Assembly: GCA_000435755.1 (NCBI GenBank) | Contig: FR889109.1 | Location: 153,272 to 194,424 of the forward strand | Direction of reading: 5' to 3' | Length of the DNA stretch: 41,153 bases | DNA from: Clostridium sp. CAG:508 | Lineage (GTDB): Bacteria > Bacillota > Clostridia > TANB77 > CAG-508 | In this document: positions 23,470 through 32,442 of the stretch, piece by piece | Layout of the letters: every line of letters begins with the position of its first letter | Position numbering within the stretch: position 1 is the stretch's first letter | The notes under the pieces: generated by a model | The model's input: the letters and a program-made list of their open reading frames with translations, nothing else | The model's database searches: none | What the model was told of the DNA's origin: nothing | Made by a program: the position numbers and the translations under genes

Positions 23470-25179
23470 ATGATAGACTTTAAGCAAAAAATAGCAGGAC
23501 AAATAAGCAAAACAACAAACATACCACAAGAACAAATTATAGAATATATTGAAATACCGGCAGATGAAAAAATGGGAGATTTTTCTTTCCCATGTTTTAA
23601 ACTAGCAAAAGAATTAAAAAAAGCTCCTCAAATGATAGCACAAGAAATAAAAGACAATATAGAATTTGAAGATGGATTTATGCAAAGTATAGAAGTTGTA
23701 AATGGATATTTAAACTTTTATATAATGCCACAAGAGTATATCTCAAATGTATTAACTGAAATTGCAAACAAAAAAGAAAACTATGGAGAGAGCACAGTTG
23801 GAAAAGGAAAGAATATAGTAATAGACTATTCAGCGCCAAACATTGCCAAACCATTTCATATTGGACATTTACGTTCAACAGTAATAGGAAATGCTATATA
23901 TAAAACCTACAAACATTTGGGATACAATTGTACAGGAGTTAACCACTTAGGTGATTATGGAACACAATTTGGCAAATTGATAGAAGGATATAAAAGATGG
24001 GGAAACGAATACAATGTTGAAGAAAATCCTATTGATGAGCTTACAAAAATTTATGTTAGAATAAATAACCTTTGCAAAGAAGATGAAGCAGTATTAGAAG
24101 AGTGTAGAAATAATTTTAAAAAACTAGAAGATGGTGACGAGTACTGTGTAGAAATATGGACTAAATTTAGAGAATTAAGTTTAAAGGAATTCCAAAAAGT
24201 GTATAAATTGCTAGATGTAGAATTTGACTCTTGGAACGGAGAGGCTTTTTATTCAGACAAAATGGGAGAAGTAGTAGATATTCTAAAACAAAAAAATCTA
24301 TTACAACCTTCTGAAGGAGCAATGGTAGTAAACTTAGATGAGTATGATATGCCACCATGTATTATAGAAAAAACAAATGGATCTACTACATATGCTACAC
24401 GTGATTTAGCAGCAATTCTTTATAGGGCAAGAACATATGATTTTGACAAAGCTATATATGTAACTTCATATGAACAAATATTACATTTTAAACAAATATT
24501 TGAAGTCGCTAAACACTTGAATTTAGACGAGAAATATACAAATGGACTAGTACATGTTCCATTTGGAATGGTACAATTAAAAACAGGTAAAATGTCGACT
24601 AGGGAAGGAAATGTTATAAAACTAGAAGATTTGCTAAATGAAGCAATAAGCAGAGTAACACAAATTATGGATGAAAAAAATCCAAATTTAGAAAATAAAG
24701 AAGAAATTGCTAAGAAAATAGGTGTTGGAGCGGTTATATTCAATGACTTATACAATAGCAGAATTAAAGATGAAATATTTGACTGGGATGCTATGCTTAA
24801 CTTTAATGGAGAAACAGGACCATATATGCAATATATATATGTTAGAACTAAAAGCTTACTAGAAAAAGCAGGATATGTACCTGAAATAAATGAAGTTGAT
24901 TTTTCAAAGTTGACAGATATCTCTTCTTTAAGAGTAATAAAATTAATATACTCTTTTGAAGACATATTAAAACAATCTGCTGAGAAATATGAACCATATA
25001 TCATAGCAAGATATTTGATAAAATTAGCACAAGCATTTAGTAGTTTCTACAATGAAAATAAAATAATTGGAGAAGAAAAAAATGTTCAAGATGCAAGACT
25101 ATATCTAACATATGCTACAGGTTTAGTACTAAAAACTGGAGCTAAAATCTTAGGTATCAAAATGCCTGAAAAGATGTAA
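23470..25179 (+). CDS. argS: Arginyl-tRNA synthetase
   Basis: ArgS charges tRNA-Arg. The 569-residue protein has the N-terminal additional domain, YSAPNIAKPFHIGHLRST (the HIGH motif), a catalytic core, a KMSTREGN motif near residue 377 and the C-terminal anticodon-binding helices. It is full length. AAAGGG precedes the ATG. It is probably cotranscribed with pfkA. It is relevant to the CGG observation only in that it charges all arginine isoacceptors. Confidence 0.97.
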   Translation: MIDFKQKIAGQISKTTNIPQEQIIEYIEIPADEKMGDFSFPCFKLAKELKKAPQMIAQEIKDNIEFEDGFMQSIEVVNGYLNFYIMPQEYISNVLTEIANKKENYGESTVGKGKNIVIDYSAPNIAKPFHIGHLRSTVIGNAIYKTYKHLGYNCTGVNHLGDYGTQFGKLIEGYKRWGNEYNVEENPIDELTKIYVRINNLCKEDEAVLEECRNNFKKLEDGDEYCVEIWTKFRELSLKEFQKVYKLLDVEFDSWNGEAFYSDKMGEVVDILKQKNLLQPSEGAMVVNLDEYDMPPCIIEKTNGSTTYATRDLAAILYRARTYDFDKAIYVTSYEQILHFKQIFEVAKHLNLDEKYTNGLVHVPFGMVQLKTGKMSTREGNVIKLEDLLNEAISRVTQIMDEKNPNLENKEEIAKKIGVGAVIFNDLYNSRIKDEIFDWDAMLNFNGETGPYMQYIYVRTKSLLEKAGYVPEINEVDFSKLTDISSLRVIKLIYSFEDILKQSAEKYEPYIIARYLIKLAQAFSSFYNENKIIGEEKNVQDARLYLTYATGLVLKTGAKILGIKMPEKM

Positions 25180-25188
25180 AATAATATA

Positions 25189-25218
25189 TTGCAAAAATTT
25201 TAGATATTATGATATAAT
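25189..25218 (+). promoter_or_regulatory. Promoter of glmM
   Basis: TTGCAA (25189-25194), an 18-base spacer and TATAAT (25213-25218). Confidence 0.6.
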
Positions 25219-25269
25219 TCACAATAAAGATATTTAGTATATAAATAAATATTAGAAAGGACATATAAA

Positions 25270-26634
25270 ATGAGAAAATATTTTGGGACAGATGGCATTA
25301 GAAGAATAGCAAATACTGAACTTTCACCAGGTTTAGTTTATCGTGTAGCAAAAGCTGGAGCCTATGTTTTAGCAAAACATTCAGACCATGCACCTACAAT
25401 TCTAATAGGAAGAGATACTAGAATCTCAGGAACACTAATAGAAAGTGCTATGACGGCTGGATTTCTAAGTTACGGAGCAAATGTAAAAAGTTTAGGAGTA
25501 ATTCCAACACCAGGAGTTGCATACTTAACTAAAAAACTAAAAGCTGATGCAAGTGTTGTTATTTCAGCATCACACAATACATATGAGTTTAATGGTGTAA
25601 AATACTTTAGCAATAAGGGAATGAAAATTCCAGATGAAATAGAAGAAGAAATTGAAGAAATAATGGATTCTGATAAATTAGACGAATTTACAGCTGTTAA
25701 TGATAAAATAGGTATAGCAGAAGTGAGATCAGATCTTTTAGATGAATATGTATATTTCTTTAGAAAGAACTTTGAGGAAGAGTTTGAAAGTTATGATACA
25801 AGTGATTTTGTGGTAGCAATAGATACAGCAAATGGTGCTACATCAGTTGCAGCAGAAAAAGTATTTACAGCACTAGGAATAAAACATTACATTATGAACA
25901 ATACTCCAAATGGGGTAAACATTAATGAAAATTGTGGTTCAACACATTTAGATATGATAAAAAAATATGTAGTTGAAAACAATTGTAATTTAGGAATTGC
26001 TTACGATGGAGATGGAGATAGATGTTTAGCAATTGACGAGAAAGGAAATGAAATTGATGGAGATAGATTGCTAGCAGTTATTTCAAATTATATGAAGAAA
26101 AAAGGAACACTAAAAAATGACACTGTAGTTGCAACAGTAATGAGCAATTTGGGTTTAAAAAAATATGCAGAGAATAATAATTTGAATTTAGTACAAACTA
26201 AAGTTGGAGACAGATATGTTCTAGAAGAAATGCTTAAAAATGGATATAATATAGGAGGAGAACAATCAGGACATATTATTTTCTTAGATTATAACCCAAC
26301 AGGTGATGGAATATTAACATCTTTAATGTTAATTAAAGTTATGCTTGAAGAGCAAAAGAAAGCTTCTGAATTATGTGAAATTATAAAGATGTATCCACAA
26401 GTGCTTGTAAATGCAAAAGTTTCAAGTGATAAAAAAAATCAATATAAAGAAGATAAGGAAATTCAAGAAGAAATAGAAAAACTTGAAAAAGAATTTGCAG
26501 GAAATGGAAGGGTACTGATTAGACCATCAGGAACAGAGCCTTTAATTCGTGTAATGATAGAAGGCGAAAATCAAGAGTACATTAAAGAAAAAGCAGAAAG
26601 ATTAGCAAAGTTAATTGAGGAAAAATTAAATTAA
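25270..26634 (+). CDS. glmM: Phosphoglucosamine mutase
   Basis: GlmM converts glucosamine 6-phosphate to glucosamine 1-phosphate for peptidoglycan precursors. The 454-residue protein has the N-terminal RKYFGTDGIRR, the active serine loop SASHN (phosphorylated Ser at about residue 101), the metal loop YDGDGDRC, the sugar-binding GGEQSGHII and the C-terminal phosphate-binding RPSGTEPLIRVM. It is full length, with AGAAAGGA upstream. No T-box or glmS-type element is seen in the 90-base leader. Confidence 0.97.
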   Translation: MRKYFGTDGIRRIANTELSPGLVYRVAKAGAYVLAKHSDHAPTILIGRDTRISGTLIESAMTAGFLSYGANVKSLGVIPTPGVAYLTKKLKADASVVISASHNTYEFNGVKYFSNKGMKIPDEIEEEIEEIMDSDKLDEFTAVNDKIGIAEVRSDLLDEYVYFFRKNFEEEFESYDTSDFVVAIDTANGATSVAAEKVFTALGIKHYIMNNTPNGVNINENCGSTHLDMIKKYVVENNCNLGIAYDGDGDRCLAIDEKGNEIDGDRLLAVISNYMKKKGTLKNDTVVATVMSNLGLKKYAENNNLNLVQTKVGDRYVLEEMLKNGYNIGGEQSGHIIFLDYNPTGDGILTSLMLIKVMLEEQKKASELCEIIKMYPQVLVNAKVSSDKKNQYKEDKEIQEEIEKLEKEFAGNGRVLIRPSGTEPLIRVMIEGENQEYIKEKAERLAKLIEEKLN

Positions 26635-26663
26635 AATAAAAAAATACAAAGGAGGAATTTAAA

Positions 26664-27002
26664 ATGCCAATTATCAATTTTTCAAATCCATTTTCAATTT
26701 TTGTAGGAGTTATATTATTTGTACTAGTGCTTTATCTAGCTAAAACAAATAAAAAAGCATGGATCACAGGTACAATGTTATTTGCTTTTATTGGATTATT
26801 AATCTGCCATACAATAGAATTTGTGGCAATAGGATCACAAAGTGATGAAATATATAAAGCGATAATTACATCAGCAGGAGTGGACTTAATATTTATATTC
26901 TTATCATTTATATCATATTTATGGGTAGATGATATGGAAGCAAAAGAAGGAAAAAGAAAAAGTATTGATAATAGTTTAGACTGGTTCTGGAACAAAGTCT
27001 AA
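26664..27002 (+). CDS. Small three-helix membrane protein, function unknown
   Basis: I do not recognise a family. The 112-residue protein has three hydrophobic helices (about residues 11-26, 34-53 and 70-88), short polar loops and a charged C-terminal tail (DDMEAKEGKRKSID, then WFWNKV). A strong AAGGAGG lies 7 bases before the ATG. It sits between glmM and metG, only 29 bases after glmM, and is probably transcribed with glmM. No transport or enzyme motif is visible. Confidence 0.75.
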   Translation: MPIINFSNPFSIFVGVILFVLVLYLAKTNKKAWITGTMLFAFIGLLICHTIEFVAIGSQSDEIYKAIITSAGVDLIFIFLSFISYLWVDDMEAKEGKRKSIDNSLDWFWNKV

Positions 27003-27033
27003 GCATAATAAGATACGAAGGATATGATGATAT

Positions 27034-27068
27034 AACTGTTGCTATTATCTATGCAACAGTTTCGATTT
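27034..27068 (+). promoter_or_regulatory. Hairpin in the metG leader (attenuator or weak terminator)
   Basis: A 9-bp stem AACTGTTGC/GCAACAGTT (27034-27042 with 27053-27061) with a 10-base loop is followed by TCGATTTTA, a weak U tract. It may end the glmM transcript. I see no T-box sequence (no AGGGTGGNACCGCG-type block). Confidence 0.5.
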
Positions 27069-27090
27069 TATATTAAGAGGGGGAATTTTT

Positions 27091-28656
27091 ATGCCAAAAT
27101 TTTATTTAACAACACCTATTTATTACCCAAGTGGAAAATTTCATATAGGAACTGCTTATACTACAGCACTAGCAAGCACTATAAAAAGATATAAAAAAGC
27201 TAGAGGGTTTGATGTATACATGCTTACAGGTATGGACGAGCATGGACAAAAAGTTCAAAAAGTAGCTGAAGGAAGAGGAAAAACTCCACAAGAGCATGTA
27301 GATGAAATGGCTGATGAAGCTAAAAAATTATGGAGCTTGATGGAAATAGAGTATGATGATTTTATTCGTACTACAGAAGAAAGACATACAAAAGTAGTAG
27401 AAGAGATATTTGATAGATTAATGGAACAAGGAGATATATATAAATCAGAATATGAGGGTTGGTATTGTATGCCTTGTGAAACTTACTTTACAGAAACTCA
27501 ATTAGTAGATGGAAAATGTCCTGACTGTGGTAGAGAAGTAAAGAAAATGAAAGAAGAGTCATACTTCTTCAATATGAAAAAATATGCAGACAGACTTATA
27601 AAATTCTATAATGATAACCCAGACTTTATTTTACCAGAGTCTAGAAAAAACGAGTTGTTTAATAACTTCTTAAAACCAGGATTAGAAGATTTGTGTGTAA
27701 GTCGTACAAGTTTTGATTGGGGAGTAAAAGTAAAAAAAGATCCAAAACATGTTGTATATGTTTGGCTAGATGCTTTAACAAACTATATTACAGCACTTGG
27801 ATATCTATCAGATGATGACAGCTTGATGAAAAAATACTGGCCAGCAGATCTACATATTGTTGGTAAAGATATTATTCGTTTTCACGGACTATATTGGCCA
27901 ATTTTCCTAATGGCATTAGATTTACCATTGCCAAAGCAAATTTATGCACATGGATTTATTATGATGAAAGATGGTAAAATGTCTAAATCTAAAGGAAATG
28001 TTATATATCCAGAACCACTTATTGAACGTTATGGATTAGATGCATTTAAATACTTTATATTAAGAGAAATGTCATTTGGACAAGATGGAACATTTACACC
28101 AGAGGGATTTGTAGAAAGATTTAACTTTGATTTATGTAACGACTTAGGAAACCTTTTAAATAGAACTATAGGTATGATAAATAAATACTTTGGAGGAGAA
28201 ATATCTTCATATCCAGCAGAAGTATCAGAGTTAGATAAAGAATTAGAAGAATTTTCAAACAATTCAATTAAACAGGTTGAAGAGCAATTTGACACATATC
28301 ATATTAGCAATGCTATTACTGAAACATGGAATTTAGTTTCTAGAACAAATAAATACATTGATGAAACTGCACCATGGGTATTGTTTAAAGAAGAAAAGAC
28401 AGAAGAGCTAAAATCTGTAATGTATCATTTGGTAGAAAATCTACGTAGAATAGCTATACTAATCAATCCATATATGAAACATACTTCAGAAAAAATGTTA
28501 AATCAACTTAATATTCCAGAAGAATTAAGAACATGGGATAGTTTAGCAGATTATGATAAACTTGTTAATATTAAAGTTACAGATAAACCAGAAGTATTAT
28601 TTGCAAGATTAGAAACAGAACCAGAAATTGAAGTTATTAAGGAAATGATGAAATGA
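27091..28656 (+). CDS. metG: Methionyl-tRNA synthetase
   Basis: MetG charges tRNA-Met. The 521-residue protein has IYYPSGKFHIGTAYT (HIGH motif), a four-cysteine zinc knuckle (CMPCETYF and CPDCGR, about residues 129-150), KMSKSKGN (about 297) and the anticodon-binding helical domain with WNLVSRTNKYIDETAPW. It lacks the C-terminal EMAP/OB dimerisation domain that many Firmicute enzymes have, ending right after the helical domain. AGAGGGGG precedes the ATG. It overlaps the next gene by 4 bases (ATGA). Confidence 0.97.
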   Translation: MPKFYLTTPIYYPSGKFHIGTAYTTALASTIKRYKKARGFDVYMLTGMDEHGQKVQKVAEGRGKTPQEHVDEMADEAKKLWSLMEIEYDDFIRTTEERHTKVVEEIFDRLMEQGDIYKSEYEGWYCMPCETYFTETQLVDGKCPDCGREVKKMKEESYFFNMKKYADRLIKFYNDNPDFILPESRKNELFNNFLKPGLEDLCVSRTSFDWGVKVKKDPKHVVYVWLDALTNYITALGYLSDDDSLMKKYWPADLHIVGKDIIRFHGLYWPIFLMALDLPLPKQIYAHGFIMMKDGKMSKSKGNVIYPEPLIERYGLDAFKYFILREMSFGQDGTFTPEGFVERFNFDLCNDLGNLLNRTIGMINKYFGGEISSYPAEVSELDKELEEFSNNSIKQVEEQFDTYHISNAITETWNLVSRTNKYIDETAPWVLFKEEKTEELKSVMYHLVENLRRIAILINPYMKHTSEKMLNQLNIPEELRTWDSLADYDKLVNIKVTDKPEVLFARLETEPEIEVIKEMMK

Positions 28657-29144
28657 AAGAAATTGTTGTTATAAACGGAAGTGGTGGAGTTGGAAAAGAT
28701 ACTTTTGTGCAATTTTGTGGAGAGTATACTTCTATAATGAACATATCTTCTGTAGATAAGGTAAAAGAAGCAGCAAAAGTTCTTGCAGGATGGAATGGAG
28801 AAAAAGACGAAAAGTCTAGAAAATTCTTATCAGATTTAAAAGAACTTGGTATTGAATATAATGATGCTCCATTTAAATACATTTCTAATATGGCAGAAGA
28901 ATTTAAAAACTCTGATAAACAAATAATGTTCGTGCATATTAGAGAATGTGAAGAAATTGAAAAATGTAAGCAGTGCTTAAATGCTAAAACTTTGCTTATT
29001 ACAAATAAGAATGTTGCTGCAATAAACACAAATGTCTCTGATAGAGATGTAAATAAATATGAATATGATTATCATATAAACAATGATGGAACATTAGAAG
29101 AATTAAAACAAAAAGCAAAAGAATTTGTTGAAGAACTAAATTAG
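28653..29144 (+). CDS. P-loop nucleotide-kinase-like protein
   Basis: The 163-residue protein starts MKEIVVINGSGGVGKDTFVQF, a Walker A loop (GSGGVGKDT) of the form seen in nucleoside monophosphate and dephospho-CoA-type kinases. Later segments, FVHIRECEEIEKC and LITNKNVA, resemble the core strands of phage-type deoxynucleoside monophosphate kinases. The substrate is unknown. Its ATG overlaps the metG stop codon, so translation is coupled to metG. It ends in a strong hairpin. Confidence 0.75.
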   Translation: MKEIVVINGSGGVGKDTFVQFCGEYTSIMNISSVDKVKEAAKVLAGWNGEKDEKSRKFLSDLKELGIEYNDAPFKYISNMAEEFKNSDKQIMFVHIRECEEIEKCKQCLNAKTLLITNKNVAAINTNVSDRDVNKYEYDYHINNDGTLEELKQKAKEFVEELN

Positions 29145-29150
29145 AACATA

Positions 29151-29190
29151 AAAACTCCTTTTTTCATACTATATGAAAAAAGGAGTTTTA
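29151..29190 (+). terminator. 18-bp hairpin: terminator that also holds the next gene's ribosome binding site
   Basis: A perfect 18-bp stem (29151-29168 with 29172-29189) with a 3-base loop ends in TTTT. The right arm contains AAAAAAGGAG (29176-29185), the only plausible ribosome binding site for the gene starting at 29199, so the site is buried when the hairpin forms. Confidence 0.85.
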
Positions 29191-29198
29191 TAAATAAT

Positions 29199-29840
29199 AT
29201 GGAAAACAAAGTAAAAATAAATATTGCTGAAAAGCAATTATATTACAAAGGAGAAGTAATATTAAAGTATACTATAAAATATCCAGAGATAACGCAAAGC
29301 CAATATGATATTGGAAAACAAAGATTTAATCATATAAATAGACAAGAAGCATTAAAATTAAAAGAGTTTGCAGAAGGAGAATTATATAACCAAGCAAAAG
29401 AAACATATGACTATAACAAACAACAAGGGTATCCAATTATGGTATATGAACTATATAGAGAAACAACAGTAACATACAATAATGATAAACTAATAAGCTT
29501 ATATTTTGATGATTATACATTCACAGGTGGAGCACATGGCTCAACTGTGAGAAGCTCACAAACTTGGGATTTGGAACATGCTTATCAAATACCATTACAA
29601 GCATTTTTTAGAAAAAATCCAAACTATCAGATAGATATAGTAAAAGAAATAAATTCACAAATAGCAAAACAAATTGAAGCTGGAACAGGTGTATATTTTC
29701 CGGAGTATTGCCAATTGGTATTAGAAACCATAAACTTTGATAGCTATTACTTGACACCAAAAGGAATAGTAATATATTTTCAACAATATGACATAGCACC
29801 ATATTCAAGTGGATTACCAGAATTTGTGATAAAAATTTAA
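29199..29840 (+). CDS. DUF4163/DUF3298 (RsiV-type) domain protein without export signal
   Basis: The 213-residue protein has the DUF4163 region (about residues 10-105, with LKYTIKYPEI and MVYELYRETTVTYNN) followed by DUF3298 (about 108-213, with YTFTGGAHG, LEHAYQIPLQAFF, YYLTPKGIVIYFQQYDIAPY and a final SGLPEFVIKI). This is the domain pair of the extracellular part of RsiV, the lysozyme-binding anti-sigma factor, and of related envelope proteins. Here it has no signal peptide and no membrane helix, so it may be cytoplasmic or exported by another route. The start codon sits 13 bases after an AAGGAG within a terminator-like hairpin. A terminator follows. Confidence 0.85.
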   Translation: MENKVKINIAEKQLYYKGEVILKYTIKYPEITQSQYDIGKQRFNHINRQEALKLKEFAEGELYNQAKETYDYNKQQGYPIMVYELYRETTVTYNNDKLISLYFDDYTFTGGAHGSTVRSSQTWDLEHAYQIPLQAFFRKNPNYQIDIVKEINSQIAKQIEAGTGVYFPEYCQLVLETINFDSYYLTPKGIVIYFQQYDIAPYSSGLPEFVIKI

Positions 29841-29871
29841 AATAAATTAAAAAGTTATTAATTAAGTATAG

Positions 29872-29900
29872 AGTGGGTGGCATGAGCCACCCATTTATTT
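29872..29900 (+). terminator. Terminator of the DUF3298 gene
   Basis: A GC-rich stem TGGGTGGC/GCCACCCA (29874-29881 with 29886-29893), extended by two pairs, is followed by TTTATTTT. Confidence 0.8.
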
Positions 29901-29978
29901 TGAACAGACTACTTCTACTGAAGCAAAGAGAACTCTGTCTAATAGTACGAAATTTTATTGAAAAAATAGTAATAAATA

Positions 29979-30056
29979 TTGACTAATTTAATAAGAATGT
30001 ATATAATGGTTTCGAAAACTAGATAACATAGTTTGAAGAATATCAAACTATGTTAT
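29979..30056 (+). promoter_or_regulatory. Promoter and 14-bp palindrome upstream of the acyl-CoA synthetase
   Basis: TTGACT (29979-29984), a 17-base spacer and TATAAT (30002-30007) form the promoter. Directly after the expected start is a perfect inverted repeat, ATAACATAGTTTGA and its complement (30023-30036 with 30043-30056), with a 6-base loop and no U tract. It ends 3 bases before the ribosome binding site. It is a candidate operator or leader stem. Confidence 0.7.
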
Positions 30057-30074
30057 ATGAAGGGAATAGTGAAT

Positions 30075-31754
30075 ATGGGAAAGATAAAAGAATTAAAATA
30101 CTATGATGTTCAAAAAGTAGGAACTATCAAAGAACTACTTGAAATAGCTGTAGAACAAGCAGGTGACAAAATTGCTTTCAAATATAAAGATGAAAAGGGA
30201 AAAGTAATAGATGTTACATATAAAGAGTTTCAAAAAGATACATTTGAATTAGGAACAGCATTAAATTCTATAAACATGGCAGACAAACATATTGCAGTAA
30301 TAGGCGAAAATAGTTACAAATGGGTTACTGTGTATTTAACAGTATTAAAGAGCAAAGGAGTAATAGTTCCAATTGACAAAGAACTACCAGTATGCGATAT
30401 TATCAATGTTTTAAATGACAGTGATAGTGAAGTTTTATTCTATGCAAAAAAATATGAAAAAAATATTGACGAGATAGCTGAAAAAGCACCAAATGTAAAA
30501 TATTTTATAGGATTCAGCACAGAAAAAACAGAAGGAAATAGATTATCATATAATGAGTTCAAAGCAGAAGGTAAAAAGCTTTACGAAGGTGGAGACAAAA
30601 CTTATGCTGAAATGATAACAGATCATAATAACCTAAAAATGCTTGTTTATACTTCAGGAACAACAGGAATGGCAAAAGGTGTAATGCTATCAGAGCATAA
30701 TCTAATAAGTATAGTATATTATGGACTAAGAGTTTCAACAGTATATGATAGATGTTTATCAGTTTTACCATATCACCATACATATGAAGCAGTTGCAGGA
30801 ATTTTGGTATCATTACATCATCATTCAACAATATGTATAAATGATAGTTTAAAAGCAGTACTTAAAAACTTGCAATTATATAAACCAGACTATATATATG
30901 TAGTACCGGCCTTTGTAGAACTATTTTATAAAAAAATATGGTCAAATGCTAAGGAAAGTCACAAAGACAAAATATTAAAAGTAATGATGATAGTAAGCAA
31001 TGGTCTTAGAAAAATAGGAATAGATTTAAGAAAGAAATTCTTCAAATCAATTCATGATGCATTTGGAGGAAATCTAAGAAAAATAGTAACAGGTGGAGCA
31101 GCTGTAAGACCTGAACTGGGAAAGTTCTTTGACACAATAGGAATAGACTTAATTAATGGATATGGAATAACAGAATGTTCACCTTTAGTTAGCGTTAATA
31201 TGGACTATTGTAATGATTGTTCAACAGTAGGTTTTCCACTAGAGTGTGTAGAAATAAAACTTGAAGATGTAACACCAGAAGGCGACGGAGAAATTTGTGT
31301 AAAAGGCGATATAGTTATGCTTGGATATTACAAAAATCCAGAGAAAACTGCAGAAGTACTACAAGATGGTTGGTTTAGAACAGGTGACTACGGAAGAATA
31401 AATGATAAGGGCCAATTGATGATTACAGGAAGAAAGAAAAACTTAATTGTTCTAGATAATGGGAAAAATGTATTCCCAGAAGAAATTGAGAACTATATTA
31501 TGAGAATACCTTATGTTCAAGAAGTAGTAGTATCGGGAGTTAAAGACGAATGTGGTAGCGAAGTAAGATTATGTGCAGAAGTATTTTTAAACGAAGATAA
31601 ATTAAAAGAATTAGATATAAAAGATGCAGAACAAACTTTAAAGAAAGATATTGCAAAAGAGTGTTCAATATTACCAATGTACAAGAGAATAGGAAAAGTA
31701 GTAATTAGAGATAAAGAATTTGCAAAAACCACTACTAATAAAATTAAGAGATAA
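30075..31754 (+). CDS. AMP-forming acyl-CoA synthetase
   Basis: The enzyme of about 559 residues activates a carboxylic acid, probably a long-chain fatty acid, to its CoA thioester via an acyl-AMP. It has the P-loop-like VYTSGTTGMAKGVMLS (about residue 192), INGYGITECSPLVS (about 365), WFRTGDYGRI and the hinge GRKKNLIVLDNGKNVFPEEIE. It resembles the FadD/Faa-type group, but chain length cannot be told. The start is the ATG at 30075 after GAAGGGA; an upstream frame would add residues that are not family-like. DUF1836 follows downstream. Confidence 0.92.
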   Translation: MGKIKELKYYDVQKVGTIKELLEIAVEQAGDKIAFKYKDEKGKVIDVTYKEFQKDTFELGTALNSINMADKHIAVIGENSYKWVTVYLTVLKSKGVIVPIDKELPVCDIINVLNDSDSEVLFYAKKYEKNIDEIAEKAPNVKYFIGFSTEKTEGNRLSYNEFKAEGKKLYEGGDKTYAEMITDHNNLKMLVYTSGTTGMAKGVMLSEHNLISIVYYGLRVSTVYDRCLSVLPYHHTYEAVAGILVSLHHHSTICINDSLKAVLKNLQLYKPDYIYVVPAFVELFYKKIWSNAKESHKDKILKVMMIVSNGLRKIGIDLRKKFFKSIHDAFGGNLRKIVTGGAAVRPELGKFFDTIGIDLINGYGITECSPLVSVNMDYCNDCSTVGFPLECVEIKLEDVTPEGDGEICVKGDIVMLGYYKNPEKTAEVLQDGWFRTGDYGRINDKGQLMITGRKKNLIVLDNGKNVFPEEIENYIMRIPYVQEVVVSGVKDECGSEVRLCAEVFLNEDKLKELDIKDAEQTLKKDIAKECSILPMYKRIGKVVIRDKEFAKTTTNKIKR

Positions 31755-31758
31755 ATTA

Positions 31759-31790
31759 AAGAATAATTGCCTTGGAGCAATTATTCTTGT
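31759..31790 (+). terminator. Hairpin after the acyl-CoA synthetase (weak terminator)
   Basis: A perfect 12-bp stem (31759-31770 with 31777-31788) has almost no U tract, so part of the transcript may continue into the DUF1836 gene. Confidence 0.55.
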
Positions 31791-31811
31791 ATAAAAAGGG
31801 GAAAATAAAGA

Positions 31812-32321
31812 GTGGAACAAGAAATTTATAAAGAAAAGGAAATAGCTAACTTTCATATTCCAAGATGGGAAGAATTGCCTAATTTAGATTTATATGTGGA
31901 TCAGGTAATATGCTTTTTAGATGATGCTTTATCAAATTATGCAAGTAAAGAAAAAGAAGGACATGTTATAACTAAAAGTATGATTAACAACTATGTTAAA
32001 CATACGGTGATAAAACCTGCAATAAATAAAAAATATAACAAAGAACATATTGCAAACCTATTTGTTATATGTATTTTAAAACCTTTATACAGTATAAATG
32101 ATATTGCAACCATGATAAAATCAGCAACAAAAACTATTCCAATGCAAATAATATATAACAATTTTTGCAATGAGTTAGAAGATGCGATTAGTGCTATATT
32201 TGCAGGTAAGGAATATATCCCAGAAGAGCAAACTACTTTTGACAAATATGTTTTAAAAAGAGTAGTATATTCATTTGCTAACAAATTGTATACTGATAAA
32301 ATATATTTAAATAAATTTTAA
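31812..32321 (+). CDS. DUF1836 protein, probable DNA-binding regulator
   Basis: The 169-residue protein matches the DUF1836 family: FHIPRWEELPNLDLYVDQVICFLDDAL, then ITKSMINNYVKHTVIKPAINKKYNKEHIANLFVICILKPLYSI. The family has a MerR-like helix-turn-helix in this region and is common in Firmicutes as a presumed regulator. The start is GTG at 31812, after a GGGG-containing site about 10 bases upstream. It follows the acyl-CoA synthetase, and the palindrome upstream of that gene is a natural candidate target, which is inference only. Confidence 0.85.
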   Translation: MEQEIYKEKEIANFHIPRWEELPNLDLYVDQVICFLDDALSNYASKEKEGHVITKSMINNYVKHTVIKPAINKKYNKEHIANLFVICILKPLYSINDIATMIKSATKTIPMQIIYNNFCNELEDAISAIFAGKEYIPEEQTTFDKYVLKRVVYSFANKLYTDKIYLNKF

Positions 32322-32324
32322 AAT

Positions 32325-32362
32325 AAAGACAAGAGTAATCAACAAATTATTCTTGTCTTTTA
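32325..32362 (+). terminator. Terminator of the DUF1836 gene
   Basis: A 15-bp stem with one G-U pair (32325-32339 with 32346-32360) ends in a T run. Confidence 0.85.
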
Positions 32363-32389
32363 AAATATATATTTATTTGCTAAAAAATA

Positions 32390-32418
32390 TTGCCAATTAA
32401 AATATTTAAATATATAAT
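32390..32418 (+). promoter_or_regulatory. Promoter of the TelA-type operon
   Basis: TTGCCA (32390-32395), a 17-base spacer and TATAAT (32413-32418). No other promoter or terminator is evident until 38725, so five genes probably share this one. Confidence 0.65.
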
Positions 32419-32442
32419 TAGTTAAACAAAGGAGGGGTAAGT

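Noticed and set aside
24420..25004. 194-codon minus-strand open frame in argS
   Set aside because: Shadow of a well-conserved argS.
23454..27090. T-box leaders before argS or metG
   Set aside because: No T-box consensus or long leader is present; gaps are 16 and 88 bases.
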